Assembly (NCBI GenBank): GCA_035702985.1
Contig: DASSZD010000084.1
Coordinates: 1 to 30,802, forward strand
Length of the DNA: 30,802 nucleotides
Reading direction: 5' to 3'
Origin: JAKAXG01 sp035702985
GTDB taxonomy: Bacteria > Actinomycetota > Acidimicrobiia > Acidimicrobiales > Palsa-688
Shown here: one piece after another, positions 25,124 to 30,802 of the stretch
How positions within the stretch are numbered: position 1 is the first letter of the stretch
Layout: each line of letters begins with the position of its first letter
Translations under genes and position numbers: made by a program
Notes under the pieces: model-generated
What the model saw: the letters and a program-made list of their open reading frames with translations, nothing else
Told to the model about the DNA's origin: nothing
Databases searched by the model: none

Positions 25124-26211
25124 CCGCCCACCGCCGCCCGCCGGCCGTCGTCGGCGACCCGGCTGATCCACAGGCCCGGGTCCCGGATCTCGGCGGCGGT
25201 GGGCAGGCGCTCGGGCCCCTCCCACACCCGGGCCATCAGCTCCGGGCCTCCGGACCGCTCGACGGCGGCGATGAAGCGCTCGCCCTGCTCGTACTGGCGC
25301 ATCTTGGCGTCCATACCTATTAGAACGGACAGCAGCCTGGCCAGCCCGCGCTGCCGGCGGCGCTCGTGCAGCGTGCGGCTGAAGGTGTCGGCTCCGGGGA
25401 TCAGATCTGCGCCGGCCCGGTCCATGGTGACGTCCCCGTGGCCCTCCAGCAGGCTCATCATCCCGCCGATCTCCTGTATCGCGGCGTACTGATCGGGACC
25501 GGCGATGAGGGTGACCAAACCCCCGTCGTCCAGCGGGTTGCGCCCCGACCGGACGGTGTCGGCGGTGCGCTTCAGCGCGTCGAGCAGCGCCCTGGGGTCA
25601 GGGTCGATGCCGCTCAGCGTGCGGTCCACCAGCGACAGGAAGTGCTCCCGGAGCCACGGCACCCCGGTGAACTGGGCCCGGTGGGTCACCTCGTGGAGGG
25701 CCAGCCACAGCCGGAACTGGCGGGGCGGGAACCCGTACCGGCGCTCGACCGACACGATGTTCGGCCCCACGTAGTACACCATGTCCTGGTCCTCGGGCCG
25801 TTCGTCCTCGATGATGAGCTGGTCGTACTGGCCGAGGACCCGGCTGGACATCCATCCGAGGACCAGTCCCATCTCCGCTCCGGCCAGCTGCCTGGACACC
25901 TGAACCGGCACCGGGCTCCACCGGCCGTTCTCCATGCGGGCCGCCAGCTTGGCCAGCACAGGGCGGAGCAGCCGCTGGAACGACGCCACGTTGGCGTCCA
26001 CCCACTGCCCCCGGTCGGTGACCCGGGCCCGGGCCGGGCCGACCAGGGACCGCAGCCCGGTTTCGGCCGCCACCAGATCCTCGGCCCGGGCGGTCATCTC
26101 CTCGAAATCCGCCTCGAGGGACCTCAACTCGTACTCGGTGAGGGGGTTCTGCTGGCGGGCCACCCGCTTGGCGACCTGTCGGGCGGTGTCCCAGGCGATC
26201 AGGTCAACCAT
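25120..26211 (-). CDS. Zinc-dependent metalloprotease of the actinobacterial 'F420 biosynthesis-associated' family (DUF2342)
   Basis: 363 residues, probably a cytosolic metalloprotein; biochemical function not established. The zinc-site pattern is HEVTH (173-177) in LWLALHEVTHRAQF, with a downstream Glu in MMSLLEGHGDVTMD (Glu256) suited as third ligand. No signal peptide or membrane segment. The family is found next to tilS in many actinobacteria and has been described as coenzyme-F420-associated from its distribution only. The ATG has GGGAG 8 nt upstream. It opens the overlapping run with tilS and hpt. I see no evidence for its substrate. Confidence 0.88.
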   Translation of the reverse strand: MVDLIAWDTARQVAKRVARQQNPLTEYELRSLEADFEEMTARAEDLVAAETGLRSLVGPARARVTDRGQWVDANVASFQRLLRPVLAKLAARMENGRWSPVPVQVSRQLAGAEMGLVLGWMSSRVLGQYDQLIIEDERPEDQDMVYYVGPNIVSVERRYGFPPRQFRLWLALHEVTHRAQFTGVPWLREHFLSLVDRTLSGIDPDPRALLDALKRTADTVRSGRNPLDDGGLVTLIAGPDQYAAIQEIGGMMSLLEGHGDVTMDRAGADLIPGADTFSRTLHERRRQRGLARLLSVLIGMDAKMRQYEQGERFIAAVERSGGPELMARVWEGPERLPTAAEIRDPGLWISRVADDGRRAAVGG

Positions 26212-26236
26212 GCGAAATTCTCCCTAGCCATGAGGC

Positions 26237-26242
26237 ATGGTA
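26237..26242 (-). promoter_or_regulatory. Candidate -10 (TACCAT) within a small dyad before the metalloprotease gene
   Basis: On the reverse strand TACCAT (TANNNT) lies 25 nt before the ATG at 26211. It overlaps a CCATG-AGG-CATGG dyad (26228-26240). It could drive the long tilS-fol-pan-nad run, with the GGGAG ribosome-binding site in the leader. No -35 was recognised. Confidence 0.25.
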
Positions 26243-26323
26243 TCCGGCGGGGCCCGGAACACCACCCCCGCGGGCCGGCGCCGCCCGGGGCCTGTCGGGG
26301 TCCCGCCCGCCGGGGACGGGAGG

Positions 26324-26512
26324 TCAGGCGATCTTCTTGCCCCGGGTGCGCGGCACCGTCATGGGCTCGTGCACGTAGCAGTACTTACCGTTGTTGTACA
26401 TGGAAAGGCGGGTCTCACAGCCCGGCTCCCGGCAGGTGCGGTTCCTGCCGAACGACCGGGACGGCCGCTCGCTCCCGCTGAGGGTGTGTCCGCCAAGGGA
26501 TCGTTCGCTCAT
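26324..26512 (-). CDS. Small zinc-knuckle-like protein downstream of rsrA
   Basis: 62 residues. Four potential zinc ligands are arranged C27-x4-C32-x12-C45-x2-H48 in CREPGCETRLSMYNNGKYCYVH; the LSxYN core with CxxH is a pattern I recall from various actinobacterial proteins. Basic at both ends (PRTRGKK near the C-terminus), so nucleic-acid binding is possible but unproven. Two ATGs are adjacent; I chose 26512 because GAGAGG is 6 nt upstream, while ATG 26515 would have only 3 nt. The gene follows rsrA by 41 bp on the same strand and may be its third operon member. Confidence 0.7.
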   Translation of the reverse strand: MSERSLGGHTLSGSERPSRSFGRNRTCREPGCETRLSMYNNGKYCYVHEPMTVPRTRGKKIA

Positions 26513-26553
26513 CATTACCTCTCAACGCTGGCCGGTGGGTGTCTCTTCCCCCT

Positions 26554-26847
26554 CTATACGCTTCCCCGCTCCGTATCGGATGCCTCGGAAAGCGCCCTGG
26601 CGATCTTGTCCCGCAGATGGCTCGGGACCTGGTCCCGGCAGGACCGGGCTACGACCAGCTTGAGCTCGGCCTCGAAGTCGAAGGCGTGCAGGCACGGCGA
26701 GCACTGGTCGAGGTGCCGGCGGATGGCCTGGCGCCGGTCCTGGGTCAGCTCACCGTCCAGGTAGTGGTAGAGGGTGTGCAGGGCGTCCTGGCAGTCGTTC
26801 GCCCGGTAGAGGTCCCCCACGTCGTACTCGGATTCCTGATCGTCCAT
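26554..26847 (-). CDS. rsrA: RsrA-like zinc-binding anti-sigma factor (mycothiol-system type)
   Basis: Sequesters the SigR/SigH sigma factor under reducing conditions and releases it on thiol oxidation. 97 residues. The ZAS motif H45-x3-C49-x2-C52 reads HLDQCSPC. Cys19 before ALHTLYHYLDGEL corresponds to the redox-active Cys near the N-terminus of Streptomyces RsrA, and another Cys (70) lies in VVARSCRD. FDFEAELKLVV and VPSHLRDKI match the family. Encoded directly downstream of its sigma factor, but with a 119-bp gap rather than the usual close spacing. Start ATG 26847 has only a weak GGA site. Confidence 0.92.
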   Translation of the reverse strand: MDDQESEYDVGDLYRANDCQDALHTLYHYLDGELTQDRRQAIRRHLDQCSPCLHAFDFEAELKLVVARSCRDQVPSHLRDKIARALSEASDTERGSV

Positions 26848-26872
26848 CTTCCAGTGCCTGATGCTATGTCGG

Positions 26873-26890
26873 GTCGGGCCCGGGCCCGAC
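26873..26890. promoter_or_regulatory. Perfect 18-bp palindrome in the sigR-rsrA gap
   Basis: GTCGGGCCCGGGCCCGAC reads identically on both strands. It sits 26 bases before the rsrA start and 77 bases after the sigma-gene stop. As RNA the two 9-base halves could pair as a GC-only hairpin with almost no loop. It could be a protein-binding operator or an mRNA element setting the sigma to anti-sigma ratio. Confidence 0.5.
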
Positions 26891-26966
26891 GCTTCCTGAT
26901 GGCCGGCGCCGGTCGCCCGGGGCCGGTGAAGACCGGCGGTCAGACGAGCCGGCCGCCGCTACCTGC

Positions 26967-27548
26967 TCAACTCGGGGCCTCGCCGGACGTTCCGACCAGA
27001 CCCCGTGCCGTTCCGAACTCGTGCAACGTCTTTTGCAGCGCTCTTCTTCCGCGATGCAGCCGGCTCATCACCGTTCCTATGGGAACGTCGAGGATCTCGG
27101 CGATCTCCTTGTACGAGAAACCTTCCACGTCGGCCAGCAGGACGGCCATCCGGAACTGCTCCGGCAGGGCCTCCACCGCGTCCTTGATGTCTCCCTCGGT
27201 GAAGTGCTCGAGGACCTCCTCCTCGGCGCTGCGACCGGCGCTGACCGCCTCCAGGCCGCCGAGGCGGCGGTACAGATAGAGGTCCTCCACGTCGTCGAGC
27301 TCGGTCTGCTCGGGCCGCCGGCGGCGGGCCCGATAGGAGTTGATGAACGTGTTGGTGAGGATCCGGTACAGCCAGGCCTTCAGGTTGGTCCCCTCCCGGA
27401 AGGACCCGAACGCCCGGTAGGCCTTGAGGTAGGTCTCCTGCACCAGGTCCTCGGCGTCGGAGGGGTTTCGGGTCATGCGCAGGGCCGCGCTGTACAAGGA
27501 GCCCATGTACTCCATGGCTTGGTCGGCGAACTGAGCCTGGTCAGCCAT
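26967..27548 (-). CDS. sigR: SigR/SigH-type ECF RNA polymerase sigma factor (oxidative/thiol stress)
   Basis: 193 residues, strongly resembling Mycobacterium SigH and Streptomyces SigR. Region 2 reads LYSAALRMTRNPSDAEDLVQ then YRAFGSFREGTNLKAWLYRI and LTNTFINSYRARRR. Region 4 reads ALPEQFRMAVLLADVEGFSY, KEIAEILDVPIGTVMSRLHR, GRRALQ. Such factors direct thioredoxin, mycothiol and proteolysis genes when the anti-sigma is oxidised. Start ATG 27548 (MADQAQF), with GGTGGA about 5 nt upstream; a GTG three codons earlier is possible. Divergent from gpsA across 135 bp. No clear GGAAT-N18-GTT autoregulatory promoter was found. Confidence 0.93.
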   Translation of the reverse strand: MADQAQFADQAMEYMGSLYSAALRMTRNPSDAEDLVQETYLKAYRAFGSFREGTNLKAWLYRILTNTFINSYRARRRRPEQTELDDVEDLYLYRRLGGLEAVSAGRSAEEEVLEHFTEGDIKDAVEALPEQFRMAVLLADVEGFSYKEIAEILDVPIGTVMSRLHRGRRALQKTLHEFGTARGLVGTSGEAPS

Positions 27549-27607
27549 GCCGTCCACCCTACTCCGAGCCCTGGGACGGTCTTCACACCTGTCGGTCCCG
27601 TTGGTCC

Positions 27608-27627
27608 CCCAGACGATATGTTCTGGG
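27608..27627. promoter_or_regulatory. Operator-like dyad between sigR and gpsA
   Basis: CCCAGA-N8-TCTGGG is a perfect 6-bp inverted repeat around an AT-rich core (CGATATGT), the least GC-rich spot of this divergent intergenic region. TATGTT (27617-27622) within it fits TANNNT on the plus strand. Position suits control of sigR, gpsA or both. Confidence 0.35.
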
Positions 27628-27683
27628 CCAGGCGAGGCCGGGGGGACGAAGATGGCGCAGCGCACTACGGGGAGGTGGGGCCG

Positions 27684-28673
27684 GTGAAGGTGACGGTCGT
27701 CGGTGCCGGTTCCTGGGGCACCACCGTCGCCAGCCTGTCCACCGCCCTCAACCCCACCCTGCTGTGGGCCCGCAACCCGGAGGTGGCGGAGGAGGTCAAC
27801 GCCAACCACACCAACAGCACGTACCTGCCGTCCACCACGCTGCCCCGCCGTCTGCGGGCCACAGCCGACCTGGAGGAGGCGGTCCGCCAGGCCGATGTGC
27901 TCATCGTCGGGGTCCCGTCCAAGGGGTTCCGGGCCACCCTGGAGGAGACCCGGCGGTGGATCCGGCCCTGGATCCCGGTGGTGAGCCTCACCAAGGGGAT
28001 CGAGGGCGGCACCCTCCTGCGCATGACCCAGATCGTCGAGGAGCTCCTACCCGGCCATCCGGCCGCCGCCCTGAGCGGGCCGAACCTGGCCCGGGAGATC
28101 ATGGCCGGCCAGGCGGCGGCCAGCGTCATCGCCACCAAGGACCTCTCGGTGGCCGCCGCCCTGCAGGAGGTCCTGCAGCACAAACTGTTCCGGGTGTACC
28201 GCAACCACGATGTCATCGGGTGCGAGGTCGGGGGCGCCCTCAAGAACGTCATCGCCATCGCCGCCGGCATCGGGGAGGGCCTGGGCGTGGGGGACAACAC
28301 CCGCTCGGCCGTGATGACCCGGGGCCTGGCCGAGCTGACCCGCCTGGGCGTGGCCATGGGCGCCGAGCCGCAGACCCTGGCCGGCCTGGCCGGCATGGGC
28401 GACCTGGTGGCCACGTGCATGAGCCCGCTCAGCCGGAACCGGACGGTCGGCGAGATGCTGGGCCGGGGCAAGGTGCTGGAGGAGATCCTGGCCGAGATGC
28501 ACATGGTCGCCGAGGGGGTCAACACCGCCCGGGTGGCCCTCGACCTGGCCGAGAGCTACGGGGTCGACCTGCCCATCTGCCAGGAGATCCACCAGGTGGT
28601 CACCGGCCGGCAGCGGCCGGTCGACGCCTACCGGGGGCTGCGCCACCCGGGCCACGAGGCGGACCCCGGGTAG
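27684..28673 (+). CDS. gpsA: Glycerol-3-phosphate dehydrogenase [NAD(P)+]
   Basis: Reduces dihydroxyacetone phosphate to sn-glycerol 3-phosphate for phospholipid synthesis. 329 residues. The Rossmann motif VVGAGSWGTTVA is at the N-terminus (Gly7, Gly9, Gly12), and SGPNLAREIMAGQ is the substrate-region signature. The catalytic Lys is in GGALKNVIAIAAGI; GVGDNTRSAVMTRGLAEL and GMGDLVATC follow. The start is GTG 27684 with GGAGG 8 nt upstream; the long open frame before it is antisense to sigR and not coding. Followed after 50 bp by a glycerophosphodiesterase gene, a functional pairing around glycerol 3-phosphate. Confidence 0.97.
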   Translation: MKVTVVGAGSWGTTVASLSTALNPTLLWARNPEVAEEVNANHTNSTYLPSTTLPRRLRATADLEEAVRQADVLIVGVPSKGFRATLEETRRWIRPWIPVVSLTKGIEGGTLLRMTQIVEELLPGHPAAALSGPNLAREIMAGQAAASVIATKDLSVAAALQEVLQHKLFRVYRNHDVIGCEVGGALKNVIAIAAGIGEGLGVGDNTRSAVMTRGLAELTRLGVAMGAEPQTLAGLAGMGDLVATCMSPLSRNRTVGEMLGRGKVLEEILAEMHMVAEGVNTARVALDLAESYGVDLPICQEIHQVVTGRQRPVDAYRGLRHPGHEADPG

Positions 28674-28711
28674 GGGCGCCGCCACCCTCCGTCGAGGCGG
28701 TGACGACTCGG

Positions 28712-28717
28712 TAGGGT
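28712..28717 (+). promoter_or_regulatory. Candidate -10 element (TAGGGT) of the phosphodiesterase gene
   Basis: TAGGGT fits TANNNT and ends 6 nt before the GTG at 28724. No Shine-Dalgarno is visible. A leaderless start independent of gpsA is possible. Confidence 0.3.
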
Positions 28718-28723
28718 CGGTCC

Positions 28724-29509
28724 GTGCCCAGCTCCCGCTTCGCCTTCCTCGACCACCCCGGGCCCATCGCGTTCGCCCACCGCGGCGGCGCCCTGGAAGC
28801 GCCCGAGAACACCTGGACGGCGTTCCGCCACGCCCACGAACTCGGGTACCGGTACATGGAGACGGACGTCCATGCCACCTCCGACGGGATCGTGGTCACC
28901 ATCCATGACCCGGACCTGTCCCGCACCGGCGGCAAGGCCGGCCTCATCCGGGAGATGACCTGGAGGGACCTCTCGGCGGTCCGCCCCACCGGCAGCGACG
29001 AGCCGGTACCCCGCCTCGACGACCTGCTGGCCGCCTGGCCCGAGGTGCGCTGGAACATAGATGCCAAGCACGACAGCGCAGTAGGCCCGCTGATCGAGAC
29101 CATCCACCGCTGCGGGGCCGTGGAGCGGGTGTGCATCACCTCGTTCAACGACCGGCGGGTGCTGCGGATCAGGCGGGCCCTCGGTCCGAAGCTGTGCACC
29201 GGGATGGGACCGGCCGCCGTGACCGCCCTGAGGCTGGCCAGCGTGGTGCCGGAGCCGGTCGGGGCGGCGCTCGGCCGGCGCCTCGCCGGGTTCGGCGCGG
29301 CGCAGGTGCCCGTCCGCCAGGGCCGGCTGCCGGTCGTGGACCGCCGTATGGTCGACGCCGCCCACCGGCTGGGGATCGAGGTGCACGTCTGGACCGTCGA
29401 CGATCCCCTGTCCATGGACCGGCTGCTCGACCTCGGTGTGGACGGGATCATGACCGACCGCCCGGCCGCCCTGAAGGAGGTCCTGGTCCGGCGGGGCGCC
29501 TGGGTCTGA
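28724..29509 (+). CDS. Glycerophosphodiester phosphodiesterase
   Basis: Hydrolyses glycerophosphodiesters to glycerol 3-phosphate and an alcohol. 261 residues, GDPD-type TIM barrel without signal peptide, so cytosolic (UgpQ-like). Catalytic and metal residues are visible: His19-Arg20 in AFAHRGG, ENTWTAF, Glu46 and Asp48 in METDVHATSDG, His61 in IHDPDLSRTGG, and WNIDAKH with the conserved Lys. The C-terminal strands are VHVWTVDD and GVDGIMTDRP. Start is GTG 28724 (MPSSRFAF). It lies 50 bp after gpsA on the same strand, and its product is the same metabolite that GpsA makes. Confidence 0.93.
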   Translation: MPSSRFAFLDHPGPIAFAHRGGALEAPENTWTAFRHAHELGYRYMETDVHATSDGIVVTIHDPDLSRTGGKAGLIREMTWRDLSAVRPTGSDEPVPRLDDLLAAWPEVRWNIDAKHDSAVGPLIETIHRCGAVERVCITSFNDRRVLRIRRALGPKLCTGMGPAAVTALRLASVVPEPVGAALGRRLAGFGAAQVPVRQGRLPVVDRRMVDAAHRLGIEVHVWTVDDPLSMDRLLDLGVDGIMTDRPAALKEVLVRRGAWV

Positions 29510-29599
29510 ACCGCCGGACCGGCCGGCCAACGGGGGCTCAATTTTCACCGCGAACAGGCGCTGCGCCGGGAAGAGGTCCCTGAATGGCGTGTCTTGGCG

Positions 29600-29628
29600 T
29601 TGTCAGGCGCGTATGGTTCGGTTAGCGT
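29600..29628 (+). promoter_or_regulatory. Promoter of the MFS transporter gene
   Basis: TTGTCA (29600-29605) and TAGCGT (29623-29628) are separated by exactly 17 bases. They match the -35 (TTGACA) and -10 (TANNNT) patterns of the housekeeping sigma factor. It is the best-formed promoter in the window. Initiation near 29635 would leave a leader of about 55 nt. Confidence 0.6.
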
Positions 29629-29638
29629 TCGCCACGCT

Positions 29639-29656
29639 CGGAGCCGGGGGGCTCCG
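29639..29656 (+). promoter_or_regulatory. Hairpin in the 5' leader of the MFS gene
   Basis: CGGAGCC (29639-29645) and GGCTCCG (29650-29656) form a perfect 7-bp stem with a GGGG loop, about 34 bases before the ATG and just after the predicted start of transcription. It could stabilise the mRNA or be regulatory. It is too far from the ribosome-binding site GGGGGA (29680-29685) to block it alone. Confidence 0.4.
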
Positions 29657-29690
29657 GAGACACCACTCACAGACCATCGGGGGGACTTGA

Positions 29691-30802
29691 ATGTCAGTAG
29701 CCGCAACTGGGTCTACGACCGGTTCGAGGGGGTGGTTGTCCGGTCTCTGGAACCGGCAGCTGGACACCTACCCCGATACCAGTAGGCGGATGTTGTACCT
29801 GGCCATCACCGTGCTGGCCACGGTGACGCTGTACTACGAGCTCTACGTAGGCGGGTCGGTGTCCACGCTGATCCTGTCCAAGCTGCACATGAGCTTCACC
29901 TTCTACGTGTACACCCTGGCCTTCGGCAACCTGATCGGCGCGTTCGGGTCCCTCTTCGCCGGTCTCACCGACCGGTTGGGACGCACCAACCTGGTGGTCG
30001 TCGGCCTCATCCTCACCGGCGTGTTCGTCGCCTTCATCATCCCGGCTGCCACTGACAAGTGGGTCTTCACGGTGGAGGGCTGGATCGTGGGGGTGGTCGA
30101 GGGCATATGCCTGGTGGCCACGCCGGCGCTGATCCGGGACTTCTCACCCCAGGTGGGCCGGGCCACGGCGATGGGCTTCTGGACCAGTGGCCCGGTGCTG
30201 GGCAGCCTGATCGTGGCCGTGGTGGGCACCAACACCATCGGCAACAACCCGAGCCCCAGCTTCTGGACCCACGAGTACCACATCTGCGGCATCGCCGGCC
30301 TGGTGGTCGCCGTCATCGCCCTGATCGGCCTGAGAGAGCTGTCACCCGGCTTGCGGGACCAGTTGATGGTGACCATGGAGGACCGGGCCCTGATCGAGGC
30401 CCGGGCCAAGGGCATCAACGTCGAGGAGTCGCTGAAGAACCCCTGGGGCCAGCTCATCAAGCCCGATGTGATCACCTCGGCCCTCGGTATCTCGATCTAC
30501 CTGCTCGTCTACTACACCGCGGTGGGATTCGGCCTCATCTACTTCAGCACCGTGTTCGGCTTCTCGGTCAAGGACGGCAACGGCCTGGGCAACTGGAACT
30601 GGGGCTTCAACGTCGTAGCCGTGGTGGTCACCGGCCTACTTTCGGACCGTCTGCGGGTCCGCAAGCCGTTCATGATCGGCGGCGGAGTGGCATCGGCCAT
30701 CATGCTGGTCCTGTACCTGGAGCAGGCCGGCCACCACGCCTCCTACTACCACGTGGCCCTCCTGGTGGCGATCCTGTCGTTCTTCCTCGGCGTGGCCTAC
30801 GT
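29691..30802 (+). CDS. Major facilitator superfamily transporter, truncated by the right edge
   Basis: The frame is open from ATG 29691 to the window end (370 codons, incomplete). GGGGGA lies 5 nt upstream of the ATG. After a ~33-residue hydrophilic N-terminus come many hydrophobic segments, e.g. MLYLAITVLATVTLYYELYV, YTLAFGNLIGAFGSLFAGL and LVVVGLILTGVFVAFII. The loop AGLTDRLGRTN matches MFS motif A (GxxxDRxGRR), and the second half has LLSDRLRVRKPFM at the equivalent site. A cytosolic loop of ~50 residues (ELSPGLRDQLMVTMEDRALI...) separates the two halves. Substrate cannot be inferred from the visible part or its neighbours. Confidence 0.88.
   Translation, partial: MSVAATGSTTGSRGWLSGLWNRQLDTYPDTSRRMLYLAITVLATVTLYYELYVGGSVSTLILSKLHMSFTFYVYTLAFGNLIGAFGSLFAGLTDRLGRTNLVVVGLILTGVFVAFIIPAATDKWVFTVEGWIVGVVEGICLVATPALIRDFSPQVGRATAMGFWTSGPVLGSLIVAVVGTNTIGNNPSPSFWTHEYHICGIAGLVVAVIALIGLRELSPGLRDQLMVTMEDRALIEARAKGINVEESLKNPWGQLIKPDVITSALGISIYLLVYYTAVGFGLIYFSTVFGFSVKDGNGLGNWNWGFNVVAVVVTGLLSDRLRVRKPFMIGGGVASAIMLVLYLEQAGHHASYYHVALLVAILSFFLGVAY

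Noticed and set aside
29594..29785. A 63-codon plus-strand frame overlapping the MFS gene start
   Set aside because: It begins inside the promoter (between -35 and -10), has no ribosome-binding site and overlaps the MFS reading frame, which has clear membrane segments.

Overview
The window is dense, very GC-rich (by eye about 70%) chromosomal DNA from an actinobacterium (Actinomycetota). Diagnostic features are a CarD-family RNA polymerase regulator, ClpC, a SigR/SigH-type sigma factor with an RsrA-like zinc anti-sigma factor, the actinobacterial HExxH 'F420-associated' metalloprotease beside tilS, and the gene order tilS-hpt-ftsH-folE-folP-folB-folK-panC-panD ... lysS ... clpC ... radA/disA ... 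carD-ispD-ispF ... rlmB. From memory this order is shared with Mycobacterium and other actinobacteria. Here nadB-nadC sit next to panD, and cysS and lsr2 are absent from their usual mycobacterial places. That pattern suggests a deep-branching class such as Acidimicrobiia, but this is inference.

Layout. 1-84: start of an ECF-like sigma factor running off the left edge. 85-553: non-coding, with a 78-bp direct repeat. 554-3336 (minus): carD, ispD, ispF, rlmB. 3538-4197 (plus): a Crp/Fnr regulator, followed by a repeat-rich convergent spacer. 4397-9559 (minus): clpC, radA, disA. 9807-10802 (plus): a polyprenyl diphosphate synthase. 11000-26211 (minus): a long, almost gap-free run reading metalloprotease, tilS, hpt, ftsH, folE, folP, a DSP-like protein, folB, folK, panC, panD, nadB, nadC, coaX, lysS, LLM oxidoreductase. 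Many junctions are 4-base GTGA/ATGA/TTGA overlaps. 26324-27548 (minus): sigR-rsrA plus a small zinc-knuckle protein. 27684-30802 (plus): gpsA, a glycerophosphodiester phosphodiesterase, and a truncated MFS transporter.

Functionally this is core housekeeping: isoprenoid precursors and a prenyl chain, folate (folE, folB, folK, folP), CoA (panC, panD, coaX), NAD (nadB, nadC), purine salvage and tRNA maturation (hpt, tilS, lysS), proteostasis (ftsH, clpC), c-di-AMP and DNA repair (disA, radA), and redox-stress transcription (sigR/rsrA, carD).

The least expected items are: a protein between folP and folB with a protein-tyrosine-phosphatase-like fold whose catalytic Cys is replaced by Gln; a cluster of CATCTGTGAGCY repeats carrying TGTGA half-sites just after the Crp gene; TANNNT hexamers 5-9 nt before many start codons, suggesting leaderless transcription; and a perfect 18-bp palindrome in an unusual gap between sigR and rsrA. 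No tRNA, rRNA, CRISPR array or intact mobile element was found.
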